A stretch of 64,000 nt of DNA. Source: Rhodospirillaceae bacterium. Lineage in GTDB: Bacteria; Pseudomonadota; Alphaproteobacteria; Rhodospirillales; JABHCV01. The translations under genes were made by a program, and so were the position numbers. Under the pieces are notes generated by a model, which made no database searches, had not been told where the DNA came from, and was given only the letters and a program-made list of their open reading frames with translations. The DNA lies in contig JABJHA010000004.1 in NCBI GenBank assembly GCA_018662005.1, positions 1-64,000 on the forward strand. The letters are read 5' to 3'. Positions within the stretch are counted from its first letter, which is position 1; each line of letters opens with the position of its first letter. Shown in pieces: positions 34,451 to 43,261 of this stretch.

Positions 34451-36139
34451 TTACGGTTTGAACAACATGTACCCGCCGACGACTTCGCGCGTCACGGAAG
34501 CAGGAAACAGAAGGGCCATTTTACGAGGTGCCATAACGCGCGTCCGGCGTTCATGAAGCTGGGCGATAATGTTCCAGGAAACCCGCTCGCCACCGTTCAG
34601 AGACTCTGCCAAATTCTCGGCTATCTGCCTTCGCAATACCGCCTCGTCCCACAACTTTGGCCGATGATAAAAAGTCGCCGGTTCGCCAATGAAGGATGAT
34701 TTTCTAGCCATCAGATCAACGGCATTCAGGACGGGGCTAAAATGTTCCCCATCCTCGTAAAACCCAAGAAGGGTAAAATCATCCTGCATGCTAGCCAGCA
34801 GTTTGAAGTCATTCAGATCTGCTAGATCGATGTTTGAATTTCGCGTCCACTGCCCTGTCAACCTATACATTTCCATGTCCATACGGGCGACCGGATAAGA
34901 TCTTGGAAGTTGCAGGGCGAAGGCCACCGTGACAATAATCGTAACGAAAACCGTAACCGGTATCCCCGAGAAAGGTTTCAGCATGGACTCCGTCATCCTG
35001 GAAAACCACTTCGACAAGGCGAACGTGATCGCCAGCACGAAGGAGGCGTATCCAATTGCGGTGATATCGCCACGCAACAGGAAAAAAGCCGTCAACACAC
35101 CGGTTTTTTCGTACCAGGAAAATCGGTCGTTTTGCAGGACCAGAACCAGCACGATCATAGAAAACAGAAAAATTTGAAATTTGGCGGCCCGAACCGGACT
35201 CAACATAATGAGTTTGGGATTAGGGTAAATTTTATAACCAAGAGTGAGGTAATAAACACCAAACACGACGAGGCCAAGCGTAACAAGGGAAACACACCAA
35301 TACAGACGGCGAAAGTCCGGGTTCCTCAGACGATTGGCCAAAAAGGGTGTCGCAGCCAAGGATGCCACGAAAAGAACAAGAGCTGACACGGGTTGAAGAT
35401 GAAAGGCGACTTCCAAATCTTCTCGTTCCATGACCCGTTCGCAAATTCGAATAAGCGCCTCGGCCTCTTCGGGGAAGGCAACCCTGCCACTTAAACCGAC
35501 AATCGCCATCACAGGCAGCGACAGGGCCAGGGCATCGGACATTTTAAAGGGGCGCCGTAGCAGAAAATAAATCAGGGCGACGGGTAAAAGGACAAATCCG
35601 CCTTTTGGCGCGATTAGCAAAACCAGTGTGATGCACAGGGCACTCGGCACGGCTTTGCGCCCAGCCATGAAATATAAGGACGCAATTCCCAGCCCGTGGG
35701 CCAGGGCATTTTGGGCGATGGTATGCGGCGTGCCGGCGCCGCCGTGTACGGTTATTAGAATTTTATAAAAACTGAAGCCGAGCAACAATGTAATAACGCT
35801 GGATATCGCAGGATCGTTGATGTCGAAATATTCCCCGACCATCAGAAAGGTCATCCACAGTGCCAGAGCGGAAACAGCCAGAAAGAAAAGCAGCCCGTAG
35901 AAATCGTCATATAACGGCAACCTGAAGAACGCGATTACATCGTAAAAAAAAGAACTGTTTAAGGAAATGTGATCTTGCAGATAGATATCACTGGTTAATT
36001 CGCCCGGGTTCAGCGCCTTATAATAAGCACTACGATAAAAACTTTTCGGGGTACTGTATTTGGCAAACGAGACCGCCAACAACAACAACCAGCAGTAGGT
36101 CACGGTTAGTGTTTGGAGTAAATTTCGCGAGGCAGTCAT
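34451..36139 (-). CDS. Polytopic membrane protein of unknown function (562 aa)
   Basis: About eleven hydrophobic segments between residues 8 and 430 (examples: LTVTYCWLLLLAVSFA, GFVLLPVALIYFLL, MIVLVLVLQ), then a soluble tail of about 130 residues. I do not recognise a family motif. The early loop KALNPGELTSDIYLQDHI is acidic and between helices 1 and 2, as in GT-C enzymes, so a glycosyltransferase or polymerase-like function is possible. It starts 8 nt upstream of the heparinase-like gene on the same strand and follows the 2-hydroxyacid dehydrogenase gene after 31 nt. A Wzy-type polymerase remains possible and would fill a gap in the locus. Confidence 0.55.
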   Translation of the reverse strand: MTASRNLLQTLTVTYCWLLLLAVSFAKYSTPKSFYRSAYYKALNPGELTSDIYLQDHISLNSSFFYDVIAFFRLPLYDDFYGLLFFLAVSALALWMTFLMVGEYFDINDPAISSVITLLLGFSFYKILITVHGGAGTPHTIAQNALAHGLGIASLYFMAGRKAVPSALCITLVLLIAPKGGFVLLPVALIYFLLRRPFKMSDALALSLPVMAIVGLSGRVAFPEEAEALIRICERVMEREDLEVAFHLQPVSALVLFVASLAATPFLANRLRNPDFRRLYWCVSLVTLGLVVFGVYYLTLGYKIYPNPKLIMLSPVRAAKFQIFLFSMIVLVLVLQNDRFSWYEKTGVLTAFFLLRGDITAIGYASFVLAITFALSKWFSRMTESMLKPFSGIPVTVFVTIIVTVAFALQLPRSYPVARMDMEMYRLTGQWTRNSNIDLADLNDFKLLASMQDDFTLLGFYEDGEHFSPVLNAVDLMARKSSFIGEPATFYHRPKLWDEAVLRRQIAENLAESLNGGERVSWNIIAQLHERRTRVMAPRKMALLFPASVTREVVGGYMLFKP

Positions 36140-36170
36140 TGTTTATTAAATCAATCTTCGCCTGTCGGCT

Positions 36171-37118
36171 TCAGTAAATGCCGGATGTTGGTACGGCGTT
36201 GTTTTCGAGGCCGCCGATGGCGGCGCGACCCATGGCCAGAATGGCCTCCTCAGCACTGCCGCCAATGTGTGGGGTGGCAAGGAAATTCGGCAGGGACAGG
36301 AGTTCGGAATCTAGCGGCGGTTCCACCGCAAAGACATCGAACGCAGCCCCGGCCAATCGACCATCCATTAACATCGTCTTCAGGGCTTTCTCATCGACCA
36401 ACCCCCCACGTGCCGCATTAATTAAAATCGCTGTCGCCGGCATCAGGGCCAATCGCTCGGCCGTCAGGATGTTACGAGTCGTCTCGTCGAGGGGAAGATG
36501 AATCGTGACCACCTCCGAGCGGCGTAACAGCCCTTCCAGATCCACCGCCTCAACCCGGTTGGTGGAATAGAAGTCAGAAAAGTCGAGAATATCGTGGGCA
36601 AGAACCGTGCAGCCGAAGGCGTTCAAAATCGGCACCAAATCCTTCCCGATATGGCCACACCCAACAATGCCGACCGTTCGTTCAGACAAGTAGCGGCCCA
36701 TATGTGGACGCCAAGTGCCCAAACGCACTTCTGAATTTGCTGCGGGAACGTGCCGCAACAGGGAAATCGCGAAAGAAATTACCAATTCGGATACGGAGCG
36801 CCGATTTACCCCGCCACTCCAACCAAGGCTCACTTCGTGTTTTTGCATGGCCTCAATATCTATCATGTCAAGCCCGACCCCATATTTACTGATCACCTTT
36901 AAGCTAGGCAGCTTTTCAAGCACGGTCGCATCAATAGATTCCAGCGCGATAATCGCCTTTTTGTGCCCTTGCAGAAAATTGACGAGCCCGTCACCTTCAA
37001 GGCTCAGTCCCTGATCATTAAAAGTGACGTTTTGATACTGATCGAGCAATTCGGCACGCAAATCAGGATGTTTGGAAAATGACCGTGACGTGACGGCAAC
37101 GGGAGTTCGGTTTTTCAC
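36171..37118 (-). CDS. D-isomer-specific 2-hydroxyacid dehydrogenase (315 aa)
   Basis: NAD-dependent dehydrogenase of the SerA/formate-dehydrogenase family. The central Rossmann motif GIVGCGHIGKDLVPIL is at about 149-164, NAARGGLVDEKAL contains the catalytic Arg region, and ATPHIGGSAEEA holds the catalytic His. It starts at GTG (MKNRTP) in a GTGA overlap with the stop of the AroB-like gene, so the two are translationally coupled. This links oxidation or reduction of a 2-hydroxy/2-keto acid to the cyclase product. A housekeeping phosphoglycerate dehydrogenase role is unlikely because the regulatory ACT domain is missing. Confidence 0.8.
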   Translation of the reverse strand: MKNRTPVAVTSRSFSKHPDLRAELLDQYQNVTFNDQGLSLEGDGLVNFLQGHKKAIIALESIDATVLEKLPSLKVISKYGVGLDMIDIEAMQKHEVSLGWSGGVNRRSVSELVISFAISLLRHVPAANSEVRLGTWRPHMGRYLSERTVGIVGCGHIGKDLVPILNAFGCTVLAHDILDFSDFYSTNRVEAVDLEGLLRRSEVVTIHLPLDETTRNILTAERLALMPATAILINAARGGLVDEKALKTMLMDGRLAGAAFDVFAVEPPLDSELLSLPNFLATPHIGGSAEEAILAMGRAAIGGLENNAVPTSGIY

Positions 37119-38176
37119 CGAATTCGTCCTTCATCAAGAAACTGCTTACAAGAAGCGGAAAAGAATTCATCATTGGCATAGCCATCTTTGAAAATTCTGC
37201 CATCTTTTCCTGGCAGGATCAGGGTGACATTTCCAGCGCCCACGTTCTTTTTATCCTTTGATATGGCTGCGAGAAAGACTTCGAGGGGTATGGGAAAATC
37301 TTCAAAGCCCCTGTAGTTTTCTTTTAAGACGGGATGCATGCGTTGGAAGTTTTCTTGCGAACCAACAAAAAGTTTTTCAGCAACAAAATTAGCCATGTCC
37401 ATGCCAATCGTAACTGCGATCCCGTGCGGAATGGCAAAAGCAGTTGCCGCTTCTATGGCGTGACCAAAGCTATGGCCAAAATTGAAAACATTGCGGATGC
37501 CGTTATCAAATTCATCTTCTTCTATGAAACGTTGTTTAACTTCAAGAGAGCGCCGGATGTATTTCATCATCAAGGCCCTGTCGGAAAAGATATTGCCGTA
37601 ATCAGCCGCAATGGCATCAAAATCTTCAGGCCCGGCAATAGCGTGTACCTTCAGCATCTCCCCAACTCCGGAACGCAAATCCCGTTCGTCAAGGGTATCG
37701 AGAAAATGAGGACAGATGGTGACACGCCTAGGCGGGGAGAAAGATCCCAATATATTCTTGGCGTTGCCACAATTGATCGAGCTTTTTGAGCCAATGCATG
37801 AATCAGCCTGAGCCAGTAGCGTTGTTGGATAAAAACTCCACTCTACACCACGTAAAATTGACGTTGCCAGAAAGCAGGTGATATCCTGAATAATGCCGCC
37901 GCCGATTGCCAATAAGGCGTGATCACGCCTTATCCCATTGTCGACCAAATGTTCTACGTATGCCGGGGTATGGTCTAACGATTTGTTTTCTTCTGTCGCT
38001 TTAATAAGCAACACGGAAGAAGACGCGAGAACTTTTTTGAGCTTCGTTGCGTATAAATCAGCGATGCGTTCATCAATAATAAAATGGCAGTTTTCAGATA
38101 TATTCCTATCCATGCTTGCAAAGGCTTCATCATCAAAGAAAACAGAATACGGCCCTTTGTGGGACTGGATAGTCAT
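37115..38176 (-). CDS. AroB-like sugar-phosphate cyclase (353 aa)
   Basis: Homologue of 3-dehydroquinate synthase. The NAD-binding IGGGIIQDITCFLA (91-104) has QD where AroB has GD. YPTTLLAQADSCIGSKSSIN keeps the substrate-binding segment with Lys131, and KN is at 140-141. The zinc ligands are conserved: Glu173 (GEMLKV), His235 (NFGHSFGHA) and His251 (IPHGIAV). The ATG at 38176 lies 4 nt after the SDR stop. Such cyclases make dehydroquinate, 2-deoxy-scyllo-inosose, valiolone-type C7 cyclitols and others from sugar phosphates. Divergence from AroB plus the glycan setting suggests a dedicated cyclitol or keto-acid building block rather than shikimate synthesis. Confidence 0.8.
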   Translation of the reverse strand: MTIQSHKGPYSVFFDDEAFASMDRNISENCHFIIDERIADLYATKLKKVLASSSVLLIKATEENKSLDHTPAYVEHLVDNGIRRDHALLAIGGGIIQDITCFLATSILRGVEWSFYPTTLLAQADSCIGSKSSINCGNAKNILGSFSPPRRVTICPHFLDTLDERDLRSGVGEMLKVHAIAGPEDFDAIAADYGNIFSDRALMMKYIRRSLEVKQRFIEEDEFDNGIRNVFNFGHSFGHAIEAATAFAIPHGIAVTIGMDMANFVAEKLFVGSQENFQRMHPVLKENYRGFEDFPIPLEVFLAAISKDKKNVGAGNVTLILPGKDGRIFKDGYANDEFFSASCKQFLDEGRIR

Positions 38177-38180
38177 TTCC

Positions 38181-38900
38181 CTAGACACGCGTGAAGCCCC
38201 CGTCGATGGCAATATTCTGCCCGCTTATGTATGTATTTTCAGGACCAGCCAGCCAGACAGCAAAAGCGGCGATTTCCGTAACGGTTCCCAATCGGCCAAT
38301 CGGAACTTGAGACGTCAGTTCGGAAATACCCTCGTTTCCCAGGATAGAACGTGTCAGTTCGGTGTCGATAAATCCCGGCGAAAGGCAATTGGCCAGCACG
38401 CCGGATTTAGCCACTTCTGCGGCAAGGGCGGCCGTCATGCCATCAAGCGCAAATTTGCTGGCGGAATATGCCCCCCGGTGAGATTTGCTGATTTTACCCC
38501 AGATCGAACAAATATTAACAATACGTCCCCAACCTTTCTTGGTCATGCCCGGCAATGCAGCGCGGCAAAGACGGAAAGGTGCGTGAACATTGACTTGTTG
38601 AATAATGGCAAAATCTTCCAGGTTTATCTCCGCAAAGGGGGCAATCTTATTGATTCCCGCATTATTGATTAGAATGTCTACCGACAATTCAGTTAATTGC
38701 GCGGTAAATTCCTGAAAAGTTTTCTCATCTGTAAAGTTGACAGCTCGATATTCACAACCTGTGGGCGTTTCGCCGTCAGGCTTCGTACCAGTTATGATGA
38801 CCTGAGCGCCCTCGGAAAAAAGGCGCTCCGCAATTGCGCGGCCAATACCACGAGTCCCGCCTGTCACCAGAGCTCGTTTTCCCTTTAGATATTTACTCAT
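38181..38900 (-). CDS. Short-chain dehydrogenase/reductase, FabG-like (239 aa)
   Basis: Classical SDR. GKRALVTGGTRGIGRAIAE holds the TGxxxGIG cofactor motif, ILINNAGINKIAPF the NNAG motif, IVNICSIWGK the catalytic Ser, and YSASKFALDGM the YxxxK pair. C-terminal VWLAGPENTYISGQNIAIDGG is the standard family end. ATG at 38900 (MSKYLKGKRALVTGG) chosen over a longer frame to 38945. It overlaps the upstream methyltransferase by 8 nt and is 4 nt from the cyclase, placing it in the same cassette. Likely reduces or oxidises a ring hydroxyl/keto group of the cyclase product. Confidence 0.85.
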   Translation of the reverse strand: MSKYLKGKRALVTGGTRGIGRAIAERLFSEGAQVIITGTKPDGETPTGCEYRAVNFTDEKTFQEFTAQLTELSVDILINNAGINKIAPFAEINLEDFAIIQQVNVHAPFRLCRAALPGMTKKGWGRIVNICSIWGKISKSHRGAYSASKFALDGMTAALAAEVAKSGVLANCLSPGFIDTELTRSILGNEGISELTSQVPIGRLGTVTEIAAFAVWLAGPENTYISGQNIAIDGGFTRV

Positions 38901-39987
38901 CTTTCTCCGCCACAATGTTCCAAGAAAAACCAATAAAGCGCCCAAGCCACAACTCCATGGCTGTCTCTGTCATATATGGCGCTCCATAGACGAGCACTCC
39001 CCCGGAATGTGCCCTTCGACCCATCATTTTCAGAAGAGAAAAACGAATCTGACTCAATTTCGGAACGCAAAAATTATCAAACTGAAAACTCGATTTTCTC
39101 AGACTATGAATGGTAAAATGACGAAATGAGTAACGCATTTGCTTTTCCGAATAAACCCTGGTTATGGGGTTCTTCGTATCTGCAAACTTTGGCTTTCCTT
39201 CTGTCAGGCGCCCAATCCACTGAGCCTCGGGCCAATGGAAAATTTCACCGGTAATAATTGCCCGCGGCAAAATATTAAGCCAGTAAGTAGTTGAGTGCCG
39301 TGAATATAGCATGATGATAGCTTTGCCACCTGGTTTCAAGATCCGGAAAACTTCCTCAATGCATTTATCTGTGTTTTCTGAATGGTGAAGAACACCGTTC
39401 GAATAGACGATATCAACACTATTGTCACGGAAGGGTAAATTTTCTCCATCCGCTTGATACGCGCGTCCATTTCCTTCAAGTAAAAATAATTTCCGATTAG
39501 TCGCCATGACCCGTTGTGGCGTGATATCAACGGCGACAACTGATGCCCCGTGCAATGCAAACAAGGATGAATGTCCTCCGCCCCCCGGTCCAATCTCCAG
39601 CACCCTTTTTCCGGCAATATCTTTGAGCGGCATTTCGATGGTCGCCATATGCCTGCGCTGGACAAACAAATCTTCCAGTTTAGCCAATTGTTCCTTGAGC
39701 GTTTCGGCACTCAATTCGTCTTCGTGGCCAGCATAAAGCTGGTGATACAGATCGCCCCACCATTTTTGAATATCGGTCTTGGTTGCCGTATCAGACACAT
39801 CGGACATAAGCGAGCAAAGCAGCTTTTCGCCATCGACCGGATAATCGGCGCCGCAGGTGCCACAAGCAACTCCGTCATTGCCATTAATGTGTAACGCCTC
39901 CGCGTGACACGCCGGACAGCGTAGAAGGTATTCCGTATCTTTGGAAATGATCCTGAGAAAAGAAATATGTTGTTTGTGTTCCGCCAT
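38893..39987 (-). CDS. Class I SAM-dependent methyltransferase with zinc-ribbon N-terminus (364 aa)
   Basis: Residues about 20-50 form a CxxC/CxxC ribbon (LLRCPACHAEA and VACGTCGADYPVDG), Trm112-like. The catalytic domain follows with RVLEIGPGGGGHSSLFA (SAM-binding), VVAVDITPQRV, and IVYSNGVLHHSENTDKCI typical of Methyltransf_11. The ATG at 39987 (MAEHKQH) is used; upstream codons lack conservation. It heads the SDR/cyclase/dehydrogenase cassette and diverges from the 50-residue peptide gene. O-methylation of a sugar or cyclitol is a reasonable inference; the acceptor is not determined. Confidence 0.8.
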   Translation of the reverse strand: MAEHKQHISFLRIISKDTEYLLRCPACHAEALHINGNDGVACGTCGADYPVDGEKLLCSLMSDVSDTATKTDIQKWWGDLYHQLYAGHEDELSAETLKEQLAKLEDLFVQRRHMATIEMPLKDIAGKRVLEIGPGGGGHSSLFALHGASVVAVDITPQRVMATNRKLFLLEGNGRAYQADGENLPFRDNSVDIVYSNGVLHHSENTDKCIEEVFRILKPGGKAIIMLYSRHSTTYWLNILPRAIITGEIFHWPEAQWIGRLTEGKPKFADTKNPITRVYSEKQMRYSFRHFTIHSLRKSSFQFDNFCVPKLSQIRFSLLKMMGRRAHSGGVLVYGAPYMTETAMELWLGRFIGFSWNIVAEKDE

Positions 39988-40108
39988 GATAGAAAGAAAG
40001 CCCTTGCGTTCAAGGTTTTGGCACTGCATTGACCTGTTAGGTGCAGGGTGTATAGTCCCCGGTGACAAACAGAAAATATTTGATTGGCCAAGCCTGTGGA
40101 TAGTGGTT

Positions 40109-40261
40109 ATGTCGAAATCCGAAAATTATAAAGCTCTTTTTCCTGCCCTTGGAGTCGCCTGGTGCGCTGTGGTAATGGCGACATATTACGTTTCCAATGT
40201 CGGCTACTACGAAGAAAAAGTCGGCGTCTTTGCAAAATTCCTGTTTGAGGCATTGCAATAG
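40109..40261 (+). CDS. 50-residue single-pass membrane peptide
   Basis: A short open frame begins MSKSENYKALFPALGVAW and has one hydrophobic segment (about residues 10-29, ALFPALGVAWCAVVMATYYV) followed by a charged amphipathic tail ending FLFEALQ. It stops 3 nt before the GTG of the GT-C gene, on the same strand, in the position expected for a co-translated partner. Only a weak ribosome site (GTGGATAGTGGTT) precedes the ATG. I do not recognise a family. The reading frame itself extends upstream to 39941, but that part overlaps the divergent methyltransferase gene. It could be an accessory subunit of the transferase, or merely a leader that couples translation. Confidence 0.5.
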   Translation: MSKSENYKALFPALGVAWCAVVMATYYVSNVGYYEEKVGVFAKFLFEALQ

Positions 40262-40264
40262 TCC

Positions 40265-42205
40265 GTGGCAAGCATTTTGTTCGTTCTGGTTTTTTTCGCC
40301 GTCCTCGCTGCTCTCGGTTTTGTTGCGGTCTCAAAGTTTGATCGCCAGCAACGTTTGAGCGGGTTCGAGCGGGTATTGTTTTCTTTTGCCACTGGTTGTT
40401 ACGCCATCTATTTCGGCGTTTTCGCGATCGGCTACTGGCGTCTCGACAGCACGACTATGGGAATACTGGCTGGGGTGCTAATTCTGACCGCCTTGCCCGT
40501 CCTCGGCCGCCTGGCATTACGGGATTTCGGCCGGACGTTCGCACGTGTCTACCAGATGGCTCGCGGCGACAGGCTGCTGGCGCTGTTGTGGCTCGCCGTT
40601 ATTGGCGTCGGCCTGAGTGCCATCATTCAGGGCATGGCACCACCGAATGATTACGACAGCCTGATGTATCATCTTTCGTATCCTCAGCACGATATTGAAC
40701 TGGGCCGCATCGCGGTTCCATGGGGCCGCGACAGCGGCACCCAGACGGGGTTGTTTCCCGCCATGATGAGTAATATGACCCGTTTCGCCTTGGCGCTGAC
40801 AAACGCGGGGGTAGCACAAATGCTGCATGGTGTGTTCGGTTTGCTCGCCGCCGCCGCCGCCGCCGCGCTGGCCTTGCGTCTGAAAATGTCGCAATCAGTC
40901 GCGGTTTTGGCGGCCCTGTTATTCTTGTCCATTCGTTTCGTCGTATGGGAAATGGCGACCGTCGAGGTCGATATCGCCTTTGCCGCCTTTTCCATTTTGG
41001 CCATGCTCGCCTATACGCTGTGGCGGCAACATGAAACCTTCGGCCTTGCAGCCATTTTCGGCTTGATGATCGGCGCCGCATTACTAACCAAGTATCAGGG
41101 ATATCCCTTCGCCGCCGCGTTCGGCCCGCTTATCCTTTATGATCGCTTCGTGGGGCGAAAAAACTGGTCGGCCTTTCTGGCCGGTCCCGCGGTGGCCTTC
41201 TGCGTTATCGTACCGCACCTAGCGCGCAATGCGATGATGACGGGCAACCCTCTGTTTCCCCTGCTCAACAATTTCTTCAACCCGGAAGAGCCAGTCTATT
41301 TCGAGACGTCGATTTTCGAACACTATGGACCCGGGATGGGCCTGCTTGATTTGATCATGGCTCCGTGGAATTTTTCCATATTACCGATGCAACACTTCGA
41401 TGGAATGGTTCTCGGGGCCCCTTATCTGCTGGCGCTGGTCCCGCTGGTGGTTTTTGATTTGCCCCAAGCCAAACGCTTGCGTCCAATGTTAACCATCCTG
41501 GGCGTTTTTTTTGTCGTCTGGTTTTACCTGTTGAACCAACAGGTTCGGTTTTTATCGCCGGTTATGCCCCTGCTGGCGATCTTTGCAGCGGCTGGTGCCA
41601 CCGCTCTATGGCGGGCCGTTCGACAGCACAAAGGATTGAAACCAGTATATATTGCATTGATTGGCGTTTTGTTTATCAACCAGTCTATGTTCGTCGGCAT
41701 CTATTCCGCCATCAGGCTGCCGGTTGCTCTTGGCCTCATGACAGCCGAGACCTTTCATTCGAAAACACCAACCATGACCGGAGCGATGTATGGAACTTGT
41801 ACATTTATACGCCGGAATCTAAAGCCGGGTGAACAGTACTTCTCCGTCGTCTGGCCCCATTCCTTTTATTGTCCGCAGGTCTCCGTAACATTGAGCTATT
41901 TTGACGATGAGGCAAAATGGTGGAGAGAAACCGATCAACCACCGGAAATGAATTTCAACACATTCATGCAAAGAGTGGAGACGGCAAACTTTCGTTACTT
42001 CTTTGTGCCCACAGCATTTGAGCAACGTCGCAATGATACGGCAAAGGCAATAATAACAAAGGTAAATCCCCTGGATTACAGGTTTGGAAACTATCTCCAA
42101 CCTGTATTGAGCCGATTGCAACCCGTTTTTGAGGGTCATTATTCGGCAGTTTATGATGGTCCTGCCGTAATCGAATTGCTCAAAGACCTTCCGCAGCCAG
42201 AGTAA
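40265..42205 (+). CDS. GT-C/family 39-like polytopic glycosyltransferase (646 aa)
   Basis: Integral membrane protein with roughly a dozen hydrophobic segments. The loop QGMAPPNDYDSLMYHLSYP (residues about 121-140) carries the PPxDxDxxxYH signature shared with the minus-strand protein at 27899-29839, including acidic residues expected at a GT-C active site. The start is a GTG 3 nt after the small-peptide stop. Expected to use polyprenyl-phosphate-linked sugar on the outer face of the inner membrane. A downstream soluble tail (from about 500) holds CTFIRRNLKPGEQYF and may bind acceptor. It converges with the Gfo/Idh gene across an 18-nt gap. Confidence 0.7.
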   Translation: MASILFVLVFFAVLAALGFVAVSKFDRQQRLSGFERVLFSFATGCYAIYFGVFAIGYWRLDSTTMGILAGVLILTALPVLGRLALRDFGRTFARVYQMARGDRLLALLWLAVIGVGLSAIIQGMAPPNDYDSLMYHLSYPQHDIELGRIAVPWGRDSGTQTGLFPAMMSNMTRFALALTNAGVAQMLHGVFGLLAAAAAAALALRLKMSQSVAVLAALLFLSIRFVVWEMATVEVDIAFAAFSILAMLAYTLWRQHETFGLAAIFGLMIGAALLTKYQGYPFAAAFGPLILYDRFVGRKNWSAFLAGPAVAFCVIVPHLARNAMMTGNPLFPLLNNFFNPEEPVYFETSIFEHYGPGMGLLDLIMAPWNFSILPMQHFDGMVLGAPYLLALVPLVVFDLPQAKRLRPMLTILGVFFVVWFYLLNQQVRFLSPVMPLLAIFAAAGATALWRAVRQHKGLKPVYIALIGVLFINQSMFVGIYSAIRLPVALGLMTAETFHSKTPTMTGAMYGTCTFIRRNLKPGEQYFSVVWPHSFYCPQVSVTLSYFDDEAKWWRETDQPPEMNFNTFMQRVETANFRYFFVPTAFEQRRNDTAKAIITKVNPLDYRFGNYLQPVLSRLQPVFEGHYSAVYDGPAVIELLKDLPQPE

Positions 42206-42223
42206 CGCTGGTCGAAGGATCAT

Positions 42224-43261
42224 TCACGAACCAAGTCCCCATCGGGCCTTCCATTGCGGATCGGCACAATAAATCCGGTAAACAAGCCGCATCGTTTCCA
42301 GGGCATCGTCCACCGACCCGCTGATGACTGGGGTATCATTGAAAATGACATCGGCGAATTCCGCAATTTCACGCTCCCACGAGGGGTCATGATCGTAACG
42401 TGTAATTTCCTCTTTCGGGTCACCAACATCGGAATTCGCGGCCCAGGCGACGGCCAGGGTTTCTTCGCCATAACTTTTTGAGCCGCTGAGAATTCCCGAC
42501 AGGTTGACCGCGCCTTTTTCCAGGGTGACATCCAGTGAAAAACGATGACGCCATTGTGTTGCTGTCGAATGCAACATCGCCACCACGCCTTCCCTGGTCC
42601 GCATCAGGGCATAGGCGTTGTCTTCGACGTCATAACCCCAAAAGGCATTGCTGAGGAAACTGTGAATTTGCTCGAACTCGCCAGCGAACAAGCGCATCAG
42701 GTCAACCATATGGATTCCCTGATCAAGCAGGATGCCGCCGCCGGCTATCTGACGCCGTGTGCGCCAATCCGATGGTTCACCATAACTGATGAATTTGGAT
42801 TTCCCGTAAACCCCGCGAAGGTTAATGACCCGACCCATTTCGCCGGATTGAACAATGCCTAAGGCGTTTTGAATACTGTCATGGTAACGATGATTGAAGC
42901 CGTATTTTAGTTTCAGCTTGGGGTGTGCTTTGCTGCATTCCACGACTCGGGATATATCCTCAAGGTTGCGCCCTGGCGGTTTTTCACAAAACACATGAAG
43001 GCCGGCATTAAGACCGGCTATCGTTACCTCTGCAGCGATGTCGTTTGTCAGGCAAACGAACAGGGCGTCCAGGTCTTCCTTCAGCAGTGCGGTGTAGTCT
43101 TTATGAAAACGCACCCCGTCATCCAGTTCCCCGTCGCCGGGAAGCGTGCGGTCGCACACCGCGACGGTGACCATATCGGGCCGTTGTTGAATGAATTGGT
43201 GGCGGCGCTGGCCGACCACGCCAAAACCGGCGATGCCGATTCGCAGCGGTAATTTTGTCAC
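42224..43261 (-). CDS. Gfo/Idh/MocA-family oxidoreductase (345 aa)
   Basis: NAD(P)-dependent sugar oxidoreductase. The N-terminal Rossmann motif reads RIGIAGFGVVGQRRHQF, FCEKPPGRNLEDISRVV holds the conserved EKP lysine, and GGGILLDQGIHMVDLMR contains the GxxxDxGxHxxD motif with the catalytic His/Asp region. The start is GTG in a GTGA overlap with the KdsB-like gene. It is the last gene of the 13-gene coupled operon. In nucleotide-sugar pathways these enzymes oxidise or reduce a C3 or C4 position. Here its tight coupling to an aldolase and a cytidylyltransferase suggests modification of a keto-acid sugar. Confidence 0.85.
   Translation of the reverse strand: MTKLPLRIGIAGFGVVGQRRHQFIQQRPDMVTVAVCDRTLPGDGELDDGVRFHKDYTALLKEDLDALFVCLTNDIAAEVTIAGLNAGLHVFCEKPPGRNLEDISRVVECSKAHPKLKLKYGFNHRYHDSIQNALGIVQSGEMGRVINLRGVYGKSKFISYGEPSDWRTRRQIAGGGILLDQGIHMVDLMRLFAGEFEQIHSFLSNAFWGYDVEDNAYALMRTREGVVAMLHSTATQWRHRFSLDVTLEKGAVNLSGILSGSKSYGEETLAVAWAANSDVGDPKEEITRYDHDPSWEREIAEFADVIFNDTPVISGSVDDALETMRLVYRIYCADPQWKARWGLGS

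Noticed and set aside
37115-38176. Naming the cyclase aroB
   Set aside because: Metal ligands match, but the QD change and glycan setting argue against shikimate function; symbol left empty.
40623-41081. Long frame on the minus strand within the GT-C gene
   Set aside because: Arg/Pro-rich shadow of a GC-rich membrane gene; the plus-strand frame has clear topology and motif.
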